Shown: positions 44,042 to 57,100 of the stretch, in pieces | Layout of the letters: every line of letters starts with the position of its first letter | Numbering within the stretch: position 1 is the stretch's first letter | DNA from: Bimuria novae-zelandiae CBS 107.79 | Taxonomy: Eukaryota; Ascomycota; Dothideomycetes; Pleosporales; Didymosphaeriaceae | NCBI GenBank assembly: GCA_010015655.1 | Contig: ML976666.1 | Coordinates: 911,107 to 975,106 of the forward strand | DNA length: 64,000 nt | Direction of reading: 5' to 3' | Notes under the pieces: generated by a model | Told to the model about the DNA's origin: nothing | What the model saw: the letters and a program-made list of their open reading frames with translations, nothing else | Database searches by the model: none | Made by a program: the position numbers and the translations under genes

Positions 44042-47000
44042 CAGAGTTGCCAACAATCAATCAATCAAAAATTCGGGCTGAGATTGATTTGATTGATCGT
44101 CGAGGACCTCGAGTTACTGATTAATTAATTAATAGTCAATTTTAAGGCTTTTTGATTAATAATTAATTAATTAATTAATCGAAAAATCGCGCTAAGATAA
44201 AATGTGTACAGCACAAGCTAGACAGGGTCATCCCACTGCGATACCTGATAGATATCGTGCATCTCGAGCTCTGAGAGCTCTACTGGGAGCTCGCCGTCCG
44301 GGGTCTCCTGGGGTGGAGAGTATCCAGCTCTTAGCCAACTCCGTACGCACGTGATTGTGGAGAGCATTTAAGGGCTTATTTTTTAACGTTTTAGCTCTAT
44401 TATATTGCTAACCTTAGAAAACATTCTCTTATAGTAATAAGAGGACGCTAGGATTAAGAGGAGATTAATAGCAAACTAAGAAAGGCAGGGATATTAATCG
44501 CGGAGAAATACTTAATACCTAATAGGATCTATACGGTATGCGTGATCCTTAGGGACGCTAAGTTTGTTATACTACTAGCAATTAAACTTATTAGTACTAT
44601 TAATAAGTAGAGTAGAAGTTTTAGCTCTTAGAGGCTTAACGTGTAACTTAGCGTAGTTATTAATATTACTAACGCGCTTTACTTGTTTGCGCGTAAAAGA
44701 GACGATAGGGCAAGCGTCCTCTAATTTATATATAGCCTAAAGCTCTTAGAATTGCTAATTAGCTTAATTAAGCTAAACTTTATACTCTCCAGTCCATGCG
44801 TTAACAAAGTAGTACTTATAGTAAGGGTAGAGGACTGTAGAGGCGTAATAAATAGGCGTCTTTTTAAGGAGCTTATAATACTTTAAGAGCTTTAAGTAGG
44901 CTATAGTTATATTAATCTTTAAGTAGTCCTTTAGAGCGTCGGGCTTATTAAAATTAATATCTTAAAAGCTCTTAACAAGCTGCTTAAAGTGGGAGAGAAG
45001 GTACTTAAAAGTAAGGTATACCTTGTAGATTGCACTAAAATAGCTAGAGTCGCCACGGCCTTTAAGTCTCTTTATAGCCTCCTTTAAGGGCTGGAGGACT
45101 TTAATATACTAACTAATTATAGCCTAATTAGTAGTAGTAAGGCTTTTTATAGATACTTTATTAATAGGAGCCCTACTACGCGCGCGAGCTAAGGACTTAT
45201 CCTATAGCGCCTTCTTTACTTTATAATTAATAAGAGTATTAATTACGTGGTGGAGGAGGACTGCTCTCTCTATAAAGTTAAGGTAGCTATTTTAGCGAGT
45301 AATAACAGGCTTAATAGGTTTAAAGAGCTATAGAGGCTCTCCTACCTTACGTGTTAAACGTTAAAAGTTATTAAAAAGGTTATGTTACTAAGGCGTTAAT
45401 ATTAAGTGTATAATGTCTATAAAGACTCTAATAGGGCCCTTTTCTCGCTACTCGCGTAGGTATTTCTCCTCGAGTCTAAACTATAAGGTGTTGTTATTAA
45501 AGGCGTCTTTATTAGTTCTAAATATTACAGTTTACCTTACTAAGTTAAGCGAGTAAGGTAAGCAGCAGAGGCAGTGGTCCTATAAGGCAAAGCTATAATA
45601 GGCGCCTAGCGCCTCGAGGGCTATATTATTATTTGTCGCATTATTAAGTATAAAGTACCTAACTAAGCTACTATTAATACTAAAGGCCTATAGCGTCTTA
45701 ATAATAACTATAGCGACTTTCTCGCCTGTATACGCACTACTAAGTTAAGAGAGGGCGAAAGGTAGGTTATAGAGCTTGCCATGACTATTAACGTAGTAAG
45801 TGATAAGCCTATAAAATGCACTCTTGCCGCCTTTTATAAACTAGCTATTAAAGCTAATATAGATTTTGCTAAGGGCGCGAGCGAGCTTAGTTTATATATA
45901 AAGCTATAAATTTACGTATAACCTTAATAGGAAGGTAGTAATAGTTATATAGCTTTAGAAAGTAGCTAGCTTAGCCTCTAGGTTAGCGGCGCGTAAAAGC
46001 TTTTAAAAGGATAGCGTCTTTACTTCGCGTAATAGGTAATTATTCTTAGTAAGCTAGCTAACTAGAGCAAGTTAAAAACGCTATTAATTAAAGTTTCTTA
46101 AGGCGTTAGATACCTCCTGCGGCACGCTAACGCTGGCGCTTATAAGGCTAGCGAGAGTACGCTGCCCTGACTCTAATGAAGTTAACTATTTGCCTGGGCG
46201 AAAGTGCCTATAGCCTGGCCGTCTCTGCTCTACATGGTTCCATGCCGACGATATAGAGCTTGTCGTCTCTTTAATAAATTGATTATCAGGTACTTTATGT
46301 ATATAGTAATAGCGGCAGACAAAAAATATACGCTATATATTTGCCCAGAGAGCGACGTAATACCTGTAATTATAGAGCGAGGACTTCTTAAACCTCTACG
46401 TACGCAGAGGCTTTATATACTATAGTAACCTTACCTAGTTAATGCTATTAAAGTTTTTAGTAAACTAAGCGTTAAATTTAAGCCTAGGGCTATTAGAGCT
46501 AGGTAAGGAGCTAACTAAGGGAGTAGTAATAGCCCTACTTAACGTAGCTTAAGAGGATGGCGTCGGTGTTTCTAGTAGCCTATGAGAGGGCGTTAATACG
46601 TTTAAGGGCCTTAAAAGCGTATTAATTAAGAGTAAAGACTCTGCGTTAAAAGCTATAGCGTTAAGGTCCCGGAGCTTAGTCTTAAAGCTCTAACTACCCT
46701 AAGTTACTAGCGGGTCCTATGTACTCTATAAGCCAGGCGCGACGACTAGTAACGCTACTAGCCTTTTTACTATACTTAGAAAGCTTCTTTTACTTTTATT
46801 TCGTAAACCTAAGGCTATTATATACGTGTAAGAGAGAGGGTGCGAGAGAGTGTAAGAGGAGGGTAAGAGAGAGTATTAATAGAGAGGGCAAACGCGCTAA
46901 AATTAGGGTGTTAAGCTAGCTAATTACCTAATTAGGAAATTACTAAAAACACTAAATAACTAACACTAACAATACGTATAATTAACTATACTTATTAATA

Positions 47001-47196
47001 TTACTACTTTAAAAGGCCTTCTCAGCGTTAAATACGGCGTAAAAATAGATCAAAAGAATCAATCAATCAATCAAAAAAATAGGAAAAAACTGAACTGATT
47101 AATTATGGAGAGAGAGAGAGATTGATTTGATTGATAGGATCAATTTGAGCAAAAATACTAATTGATTGATAGATTGATTGATTGTTGGCAACTCTG
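44042..47196 (-). mobile_element. hAT-superfamily DNA transposon, RIP-degraded, 3,155 bp
   Basis: Starts CAGAGTTGCCAACAATCAAT and ends with the inverted copy GATTGTTGGCAACTCTG. It is flanked by an exact 8-bp duplication CCAGCGTG at 44034-44041 and 47197-47204, the hallmark target length of hAT elements. AATC-type subterminal repeats occur at both ends (44054-44100 and 47050-47180). The interior is AT-rich with many stops on both strands, as after RIP. The insertion lies in exon 2 of a GH43 gene. Confidence 0.95.
44230..46480 (-). pseudogene. hAT transposase remnant
   Basis: Minus-strand translation through stops gives, near 45300-45240, TR*NSYLNFIERAVLLHHVI, which matches the diagnostic TRWNSWYxMxERAL block of hAT transposases with Trp changed to a stop (TGG to TAG). 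Near 46360-46300 FFVCRYYYIHK resembles a BED-type zinc finger. Near 44370-44330 the frame resembles the C-terminal end of fungal hAT transposases. Order along the minus strand (BED, core, C-terminus) is correct. No open frame survives; boundaries are approximate. Confidence 0.75.
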
Positions 47197-47204
47197 CCAG
47201 CGTG
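47197..47204. repeat. hAT target-site duplication, right copy
   Basis: CCAGCGTG, identical to 44034-44041; marks the insertion point in the GH43 coding sequence. Confidence 0.97.
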
Positions 47205-48182
47205 CCCCCCGCTATCATCGCACCGTCGTCCCGAACCGTCCACGAACCGTCCACGAACCGTCCGTCCGACCGTGCAGATCTGCAGACTAGAATGCGGTAC
47301 TCGCGGCCTGGCGGTGCGAGGAGCGGAGGCGTGGCACAACACGCTCCTGCGGAGAAGAAGAGGTAGTATTGCCCGGCGTGCTTGTACATGAACGCGCCTT
47401 CCACGACGTCCGGGTCTACTGATGTGTTTCTGATTAAGTTCCTTAGACTTCCCGTGCTATATGTCAGCGGGATGCTGGCGGTCGTCGTTTTATTGTGGGC
47501 TTGGTTGGTGACGATGTCCGGAGAGGAATGAAGTGTGTCGCTCCTGTGAACGAGAGCCGAGGAGGGAAATTGCAGAGAGAAGATGCCGGACCAGTAGCTT
47601 CCGAAAGTCAAGTATCCGGGGCTTCCCGGCGTGTCTTGAAAGACGCCCGGGTCAATGAGGTTGTATTTGGGTGAGTGGGGGATGTCGGGACTGCCGTGGT
47701 CGGTCCAAGTACCCGGGTCGAGAGTCTTGGAGGTGGCGAAGCCAATTTGCGAGACTTGTGATCCGAGGTAGGAGACGGAGTAGTGACAATAGAACGTATC
47801 GCCTATTTTGAAGACGTTGGGTGCCTGGGTCACGTAAGCACTGAACTGGATGCAAGGCATGTATCCGCTCATCGGAGAGTTAGTGGCAACCGACCCAGAT
47901 GTCCTGTCTTGCCTCATCGACCTTTATTCGTGTCCTCTCCTCCAACAACGACCCCCGATACGTCCACGGCCCGTTCAAGCTCTCCGCCGTCACGATCGCG
48001 ATGTTTCCACTCGTGCTAAATCTGTAGTACGTTCCATTCTGGACGTAGATGCTGGGATCGTGTATCCAGGAGCAGTTTCCCAAGCAAGGTTCCGGGTCTA
48101 AATATAACTTCTTGACGAGTATTGGCGATGCTTTGATGGAATAGAAGAGGACGAAGAAGGATGATAGCGACAGTAAGCGCAT

Positions 48183-51100
48183 TTTGAAATGATTTTGCAG
48201 GCCGCAGAAGGAAGGCTGCAGTAGCAATATAGTAAACGTGTCATTGAATATTGAAGTTGTGACTAGGACGGCGTGAAGGGAGGACAATGAACAGGAATAG
48301 CGATGCCGGCGTGTGAAGTCCATGGAAGGCCAGAAAAGGCCCGAGATAACCGGTACTTCGCGATGACGGTGGCGGTGACGGGGATGACTTGGTCGAGTCA
48401 ATCACCTGCATTGAGATGGTAGAGCCGCTCCATCTTCCACGAGATTGTAAAGCTGTGAACACGCTCATTACGGTGCTCATAAGGGCAGGTGAGGTGAATG
48501 CGTGCACGTCCAAAAATCTGCAGCTTTGGGAAGGAACAACCAAACCATGCATTACATCTTGTCGAACAATAATCCAGATCTGCAAATAGAGCATGCCAGT
48601 GGTGGAGCCGTACATACGACGTTTCCTAGACTAGTGGTGCTATGGTGCAGCGATGAAGTAACTTCTCCGCTGTAGAATGGTTTCTACGGCCCCCTGCATG
48701 CCTTTGTCGTCTTCTATTACAGATGCGCCTGCAGACCTCAAAAGAACTCATATTCCCGGGAGAGGGTCAACGCGCTAATTGACGTAGCGTCAAATGTGAA
48801 TTTCGGAACAAGTGAGTACAACATTCTGCCAATATTATATGAGACTGACACGGAGTCGTGCGTAGGCGCAGCGCGCGTAGGTAGGGATGCGTACACCGAG
48901 AACGAGAAAGGAAGCCTGGTTAACGAGACCCAGCCATACGATTATCGCGGGAATAGTTCCTGTATACCACCTTAGTATTCTAAACATTCCCGGCGCGTTC
49001 TCCACCCTTACAAGTCGACCTATTGTTCAACTCGCCTATACATATGTATTATCCACTTACCGGTCGTGTTCTTCAAGAAATGTCTTGAGTACCCACCTGA
49101 TTCCTTCTCATACGACTCTGCGACACCTCAGCCTGCGTCTCTCCGCTATCTTTGATGTCTGACATTGCCTGCTCGCCCTTGATTCCATGCCCAACTCTCT
49201 GACTTGGTGGCCCTTCTCGCTCTTACCACTTTTATTACCAATCCCGCTGATATATCTTTCAAACCTAGGCAACCCCCAAGCTTTACAATGCATACGGCCC
49301 TTAATGCCCCCCCGAAGCGTCGACCAGCGTGCGTATCCTTAGGAACAAAACAAGATAGTCGCCATGTTATTACCTAGCGACGATGCTGTTCGCACTAAAC
49401 GTTCAGTTTTGTACCCAGCACCTTGAGAAAAAGCTCCTCTAAAATTATCATGAGCTTGACCCTGGGCCAGAAAGGGACCGAGATACGAGGAAGCCACGAC
49501 TAGGAGGAACTACCTCTCTCCGACGCTGCGCTCTCGTCCCAGAAAACCCCCAGCTCTTCATCAGAGCAAAGAGCTTTCTAACACAGACGGCTCTAGTGTT
49601 TGTGCCGAGCTTACCTATCAGCCTCGTGGCATCTTTATGAGATACTAGCAGACGGAGCACCACGTAGAAGCTCCAAATCACCACGACGCCGTAATCCATC
49701 TCCATGCCTCGTCCTCGTACACCCCCTCCCCCCAACTATCTCGCCAACTTAACACACTCTGCTCGCGCTCCGCCAACCTCTTCCCTCCCACCTATCCTAA
49801 ACACCAACCCCCTCCCCTCCCCTCCCCTCACACCAACCCTCTACCCGCCCAACCTCGCCGACCCAGCCCACAACATCACCCAACATAGCACAACCTGCAT
49901 ACGCTCCTCAGGCCTCTGAGCCGCATACCCGCCCTCTTCCCAAAGCAGCAACGATCTCTGCTCGGCCGAGGGACACGACAACGGCTAGCGAGACAGGGCG
50001 AAGCGAAAGCCGCGGGGATGCCGATCTGGGTTGCTGTACGTTCAGCTATGCCACTGTGATGCCTGGCGGGATGTGTATAGCGGTTGGGAAGGGGGAGGGG
50101 ACCTTGGAACGAGATGGGGATGAGGCATTGTGGCGGTGGTTCGATGGGGACGGAGTGAGGCAGCGTGCTCGCTTGGAGGCTCCCTGCGAGATCATCTGCA
50201 CACGCACGAAGCCCAGCGCGTTGGACTCCCCGAATTGCATAGGAAATTAAGCGAACTGGAAAAAATTACACTCCATGACGACGACAAACGACGTGTTGGT
50301 GAGAAGCAACGTCGGAGGACGCACCATTCTCAGCCATCCCTCACCCTCCCCCACCAAACACCCCCATCCTTTTCACGATGCCCGTTAAACCCCCCAGCCA
50401 ATCCCATCGCTCCGCCAAGCATCCTCAGCTCCCACCCGCACTCCATGACAAACAGAAAGGCACAATGCGGACGCCGTTATCTTACCGCTCCACCGGTTAG
50501 GAAGACTCCTGAGCCTAAAGGCGCGGTTTTTGATGAGCGCGCTGTGCTATGCCGCCGCGCTTCCACGCCCACGTCGCGCGCGCCGAACCGCGCCCAACCC
50601 GGGAGGGGGCTCCGTCCCAAAGTTTATACGGTACGGTGCGTTTAATTTACGGCACAGTTGCGTTGGCACTGGCAGCTTAGTTGCGTGCAGCGTGTCGGGA
50701 GAACTGTAAAGTCGCGACGCTGCCGCACGCGCTCGCGTCGTCGGACCCGAACGGTCTAAGTACATCCAGTAGAGTAAGTACACACTGGGCAGTACGTATA
50801 ACCTGCATGCCCAGTCCCCAGGGTAGGTCCTATAAATAGCGCGCCTGTTGGTCTTGAGCAAGTAGCCGAGCCGAGAACGTGGCCTTTTCGCACGACAGCG
50901 AACCCGTATGCAGAAATAGGTATACACTTCCCACTATACTCAGCTGCTCCATCTCCATTGACGCTCGTTTTGTCTGCTGGTGTTGGTACACGCTGCTGCA
51001 CGCATATGCCAAGGTTGGGGACACACAGATACGAGCCCGCCCTGAGGATCGCCGCCCACCGTTGGCATAACATCACGGGCCGCACGCAAGCGCTGATTCA

Positions 51101-54100
51101 GCCACCGCCTGCAGATAAGCCCAAGGCCCTGCGTACACTGCTCGCTCCATTGGCCGCTTAGACGGAACGCGAACCCGAGGGTATGGCCTTGGAACGGTGC
51201 TCGGGAGCGCTGAAGAATGTTACTGGAGAGCAGACAGCGAGGCCCTATCTGCCGTTCTCTCAGATCAGCGAAGTATATAGGACGCAGACAATGCAAGGCA
51301 CATTGACATTACCCGGTTACTCCGAGTGTCGACGAAAACCCGGGCAGGCAAGAGTCTATAACTGCTGGATGAGAAACGCTAGCCGTCCTTGCAGAGCCCG
51401 AACGCGTACCTATTTGTCTGTAACACATGCGCATCGCGTATGCACGTCTTTCCAGAAGAAGCTCGCAAGTCCACGAGTCGGACCTCGTACCACACAGCAC
51501 TGCTTCGCGACTAGCACCACGCGGCGGGTCTCCCACGGCCAGCACGCTCGATACGTCACAACGTGCGACCCATGGCTATGGTGTACATACACATCCGCCG
51601 CAACGAGTATGTATACTCGCCGCTTTGGGCACGGAGTCGGCAAAAGGCATGAACGACGGAGATTCTTGCCCGCACTGGCCTATAGCTTTGTCAGATTCTT
51701 TGGAAACGGAAAATGGCACTTCTCGCAATCTTCACCTTGAGTCAAAGACAACGACACCGCTCGAAATATCTCGATATCTAGCTGCCGGCCAGCGACGCCG
51801 TACTCGCCTAATCCCCTCATAAGTGTATACCATCGCAGTACTTTTGGGGGCCGTGAGCATGGCAATACCCCTCTCTTCCGCAACGTGTTGTGCTATTCTC
51901 GTCTGTTAAGCGCACGGGTGCTGTCGTTCGCGGGGTGCGCATTGATTGATACTAATTGCTCCGGGACGTTATCCAGAGCACTCGGGGCCCGGCTGCCACA
52001 ACATGGGAACTATGCTCGAAGGTCAGCACAGATGCCGGCGCTCGTATTACCGTGAGCAAGGATTCTCCGATTTGTGGAAAATAACTGTGAGGATTTATGT
52101 TGAATGTCGGCACTTTCTGAAAAGATGGTGAGGACCCGTATAGTTGTGGAGGTGTGGTGTGATTGTGACCGCAGAAATCATGCTGCGGAGAGGATTAGCC
52201 AGAGTGCGGCAATGTACTTGTGAAAGAAACTCAACGCCGATTAACTGGTTGGCAATAATACAGCAACGCCAGCGATGCTGTATGTGAGGGATGCTTGATA
52301 CCGTCTATACCGTTAGGGATCGGTGGTCTATGTGATTTCCTATGGTTGGCTTCAAGCCACGTCTAGATAAAGCTCTATTACTCACGTCAGTACCGAACGT
52401 TATTGTTTCCAGTCCTCTCATGCCGAGAGTATAGACTTGTGTAGGACGGATGACTCCACGCGTACGTGAAGATCCCTCAGATCCTGTCAATATTCGCACT
52501 CCTTCCTCAAGCGGCTTCGAACCCGGATTTGCCGTCAGTCTTCCAGCGACAGACAAATTCCAGATCCTGGATACACAGTAGACCCTGTGTTTCCGAGACA
52601 CCACGCTTATGCAGTCACTCCTACTGTCGAGGCCGGTCGTAGAATTGACGTGGTCTAAAGTCATAGCTGTCAGGAGTACCTGACAAGACGTGATGATTAG
52701 TTTACAATATGACAGTTCGGTATTGTGGTCGGCGACGTTGTGACAAATCACTGACCGCAAATCGCGTTGAATCTCGTGCAAAAGTGCCCCCATTCAACGA
52801 TCGTCGATGATTTCCATGCCAGCCATTGCCAGCGGGATGAGAGAATTCGTACACCGCAAGGTTGTCCAATCACTGACCAGGAACCCGCTGTCGACGGGCT
52901 GCTCCACATGAACGCTCTCCGGCAGGGCTAAACACTGGACGTTTAGAGGCATGATCAGCCTGACCGACCGTTATCGCCGTGCTCAGGTGGACAGTTAACG
53001 CCACAAGGACAAGGACATGCGCGGCCTGACTAGCAGGCGTTGTGAGCGTTCTGAGGTGCATTTCGCGCCATGTGCCTGGATCAATCTGGTGACAATAAAG
53101 CCACGATAGTTGCCACAACCCAGATCCAGGTCTGATCGACGATCTACGCGGCGTGAAGTCGATCTGTTCAAAGCGTTGGGATGGTGCGTTTTGAATCAAC
53201 AGCTAGCGGTCCGTCGTTGTGGAGCCTTTCGACGTGGCACTCACCGGCTCCCAACTAACAGCACACTCCCCGCTCTAGAAGGAGAAGAACATGGTGGGTG
53301 TTGTGATCATCGTATTTATGAAGCAGGTTTTTAGTTCTTCGACGTAGAATGATTGCGAAGTCGCAAAGACAGACGAGCGGGGCGGCGGTAGTGTGCTGTC
53401 GGTGATGATGACGGGTCACTTGACGGGAACGTCAGTTACAGTGGCTTTCTTTTCACGCTATCGACGGTTTGCGGCCGCCTATGTTAGCTTATGGGCTTCA
53501 ACTGATGTTAAAGAGGGCTAGGCACCGCAAAATGCCCACATACCGCCCGGTAAAGACCTGCAGTTACCCATAAGGAAGCTGATGAAGACTTAATTCTTTG
53601 ACTGTTGTTCATCGTCCACTTTTGTTATCGTCAACATTCAAGCATGACGTCGAGGGAGTTGCGTGTCGCATGACCACAGACGAGCGGTGAGTGCAAGTAG
53701 TAAAAGTTTTGGATAGACTACTGCGAAGGAGTCCGGTGAAGAGCCGCCGATGAGAGTAGCCTTGCGGAAACAAGGTCGAGCTTGCTTCTCCAATCCACCA
53801 GCGTCCCGCTAGTCCTTCACGATTTTGTGGACGGCGATCAGTGCGTCGAGGGGTACCCCTCGATGTAATGCTGTTCACTACACAGGAGCTTATCGATGTC
53901 CTTCTCTGGTATAGTCATAGTCATGAGAGTATTTGTCAAAGCCATCCACTTGATGTGAAAGTCCATCACCGGTAAGGGGTTTACCCGTCAGACGGGCCAT
54001 CGAGAGCGTCCGTGATCTGAATCGTACGGCTATCCCCCGCGTTGGATTGAGAACACATCCAGAACCGGATCGGCCACTTGCCGGAAAGGAATACCGCAAT

Positions 54101-57100
54101 ATTGTGTGTAGGCCGGTCATGATGTATTGAGCAAAAATCCAATAGTATCGCCACTATTTGGGCGACGTCGGCGAGGTCAACTCCCAAATGTCCTTGACAA
54201 TGGGCCAATGGCGAAGACAAGCCACATACGGGAGGCGCTTGTCTCGGCACGCCTGGGACGATCAATCCTAACTCCAAACGTGCAGAAGATCTCCCGGCAC
54301 TCATGTTCCGATCGTAATTGCGAAGCGTGTGAGATCAAAATACGATGCAGGATCGTGTCCATCTCTCGGTTTCGAGACCGCGCAATTATTTTGGAGAACG
54401 TACGTCGCCTGAAACGTCATGTTAATTTCACAGAAGTGGAGCACTTGTTGCTTTTTGACTGTTTGAGGAGGAGGTGGACAGGAAACATCGTCGCGTTCGT
54501 ATTGGTGTGGGGCTCGTGCGACTGATTCGCTTGATTCAAGATCCAACGGCCAGGGTGCTGTATCTTGCGTAAACTTTACAACAGTGTCCAGCTAAGCACT
54601 ACAGCTCTTGAGCTGCACGCTAAGGCCGACTAGGCATTCTTAAACGTGCTTAAAAACCACCGGACAATGCGACTACCACGAGATAATCTCAACGCGACGC
54701 GCAAAGCTAGAGGTGGAGCTCAGAAGCTATGTATTACTTTCCGCGATCAAGTCGGGACGGGCCACTGCGCGATCGAGAACAAAACACTCGGCAGGTTCCG
54801 GTGCGAAAGTATTGAACCGGATGAACAAACAGCGCAAAAGTGTACTGAAGACTAAAGCCAGCTAGCTAGCGACTGCCAATTTCAGCAGCGGAAATTATGG
54901 GCCTTGCATACGGGAGATGCGTCTGTGCCGCGGGGGTTTGGCGGGTAGATGAGGAGGGCCACTTGGACGACATCATTGGCTCGGAGGCGATGCGGGATGC
55001 GTTCGGCAATCTGAATCGACGGCGATCGCGGTAAAGGTCCCTGCTCCAGCAGTTGCTCCAGCCGCTTTTTGTTTTCGCGGTCACGGCGCAGGTATCTGTA
55101 ACGCCCGAGTTACACCGAGATGGTCCTTGTCGGGTGCGAGGAAGGATGTGTTTACTATGCGAATTCGAAACCATGTACCTGTGGAGGCTCTGTGGATACA
55201 ATAGCCCTCGCTTGACCTCGTCGAGCCCGGCACTGTTGGAGCCGCGGAGAACCCATCGATGTGTCTCCAGTGTGCAATGGACAGGATCCTGCAATTGAAC
55301 CTAAATCGTGTGGGGCTTTCACGTCGCCGACCTGCCATACCCTTCACTTGAACAGCGTTTGGTATGGCAGCCACAACAGCTGCGTCAAGCGCCACGGCCG
55401 TTTTCGTTACCTTCGGGGCGGAGCCATATGTACTGTGCTCTTTGCAATCTGTCGGGTCAGGAGGCGTTGCTGGCGTCGCATTAGAGTTTCCTAGGCTAAA
55501 GAGAGTCAAACACCCTCCTGCCACATGCGGTCCTGCTGGGGTGAGTCCCTCCCGTGCAGATCCTCATCTGTGCGGGAATTGTAACTGAGGGCCTGTCCTT
55601 GCAGTTGTGGCAGAGGTTGAAACGAGATCTATTCCTGGCAGCAGTTATAACAAAGAAGCCGAAAGCGAGCCCGCTCAATGCTGGTCCGCTATGACAGAAC
55701 ACCCATCACTCTGCCGTGTGCGCGGAGACTTTCAGACACTAAGGAAAGGTATCCGAGCATCTTTGGGGGCGTTCATCAACGGGGTGCTGAACGTCGCAGC
55801 ACATGACGGGAAGCAGCATGGTTCGTGGCTGTTGTTACCGTCCATGGCACGCAATCAAACAAGATGGTGGTGGGCTGAAAACTGCTCAGGTATCAAAACG
55901 GCCACAACAGGAGCCACAGTCGGATCGCTGGAACAGCCGTTGGTCCCAAAAGTGGGGAACGAAGCATGGTCAACTGCATCGGATCCTGTCATTATCTCGT
56001 CTCAGCTGACACGGGCAGGATCGCAAACCAACAAGGCATAGGAAGGGGTCAGGGTGGGCGAAGAAACGTGTGACTGATGGAAATGACAGGCGGTTTGTGG
56101 TGAGCGGCCGACCCCACCAACTTCGCGCCCAAGGGAGCTGTCAGGAACACGGCTATGCGGCGCATGTGTTTCCGGTTGCTGCCGCTTTGGCATTTAACCG
56201 TACAATGACGCATATCCCGCCTACCTTGCGCCGGCGCTGCTGCCCTATATGAAAGGTGCAACATTTCTCCGCTCCTGAAGAGGCATGGCTGATGCGGGTG
56301 GGAGAGAGGGGCAAATGGTGTTTGGACGCGAAGAGATGCAGACGAAGTCGTTCTGCCGATGCGAGGCGACTGCCGACAGCGGCCATGATGCATGCACAGC
56401 GCTGGTTCCGGGCAGCCATGGCGGGAGACGTGTGGTGGTGACGAAAAGGGCCCTTGTGTTGGGAACCAGTGCAACGAGTCGGGCCCGTCCACCAACAGGC
56501 GGCAGCGGTTCAACGCTTTCCCCAGCACGCCGGAACGCTTCGCCTGCTTTGGGCAAGTTTGACGAGCGCGGTGGCGCATGTTGCCAAAAGGCTGGGTTTC
56601 CGCTCCAGACGGTGAATTAGCGATCGAGTCGGGCACTCCGTGACGCACAACAACGAGCTCTTGACACGCGGGAGCGCATTCAGGCTGAAGAGTCTGGCCT
56701 GCTGGTGCGGTGCGTTGGCGAGCGAGCAATCGCGTGGGGAGGGTCCGGGGTATGCAGCTGTGAGACAGTCTATTTTTGCAGCGCGCCCGTGGCCCTGAGG
56801 AGTCGAGATACGAGGTGTGAGCAGTGGGAGAGAGCCATTGGCCATCAATTGTCTGTCGACGAGCATGTCCGGGCCTCGCCACAGGTCCATCGGCCACTTG
56901 GGGGGTGAGGCGCTGGCGGAGCACGTGAGCGAGAACTGGGGACGCGAAAGCGAAAGCGTGCTGGCGTCCCCGCGACAAACGCTCTCTCGCCATCGCCCAA
57001 TGCGGAAGCCACTGGGATCATCCCTCACTTGCAGCGGCAGGCGCGATTTGTGATATTGCCCCCCCCCCCCAAATGGGCAGGGCGCGACTGGCTGCTTAGT

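Larger units (their letters stand above)
43808..48182 (-). pseudogene. GH43 arabinanase gene split by a hAT transposon
   Basis: Secreted endo-1,5-alpha-arabinanase-like glycosidase, for plant pectin side chains. The start at 48182 gives a signal peptide MRLLSLSSFFVLFYSIKASP. Exon 1 is 48182-47895; exon 2 runs from 47824 into the transposon at 47196; the coding sequence resumes at 44033 and ends through an intron (43940-43882) at 43808. The GH43 residues are in place before the break: Asp in WIHDPSIYV, Asp in NLIDPGVF and Glu in VVEGAF. The part after the element ([20 protein letters not shown], then YYHY and [12 protein letters not shown]) matches the end of the family. Taking out the element and one target copy leaves 361 in-frame codons without a stop, so the gene was intact before insertion and shows little later decay. 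As it stands, translation would run into the transposon and stop at 47099. Confidence 0.92.

Noticed and set aside
51183..51740. 185-codon plus frame downstream of a TATA-like box
   Set aside because: Box is about 350 bp upstream, the frame is featureless and other frames overlap it.
52305..52793. 162-codon minus frame
   Set aside because: No domain, no neighbour or splice support.
56049..56993. 314-codon minus frame
   Set aside because: Several equally long frames overlap it, no motif is recognisable and there is no promoter or splice context.
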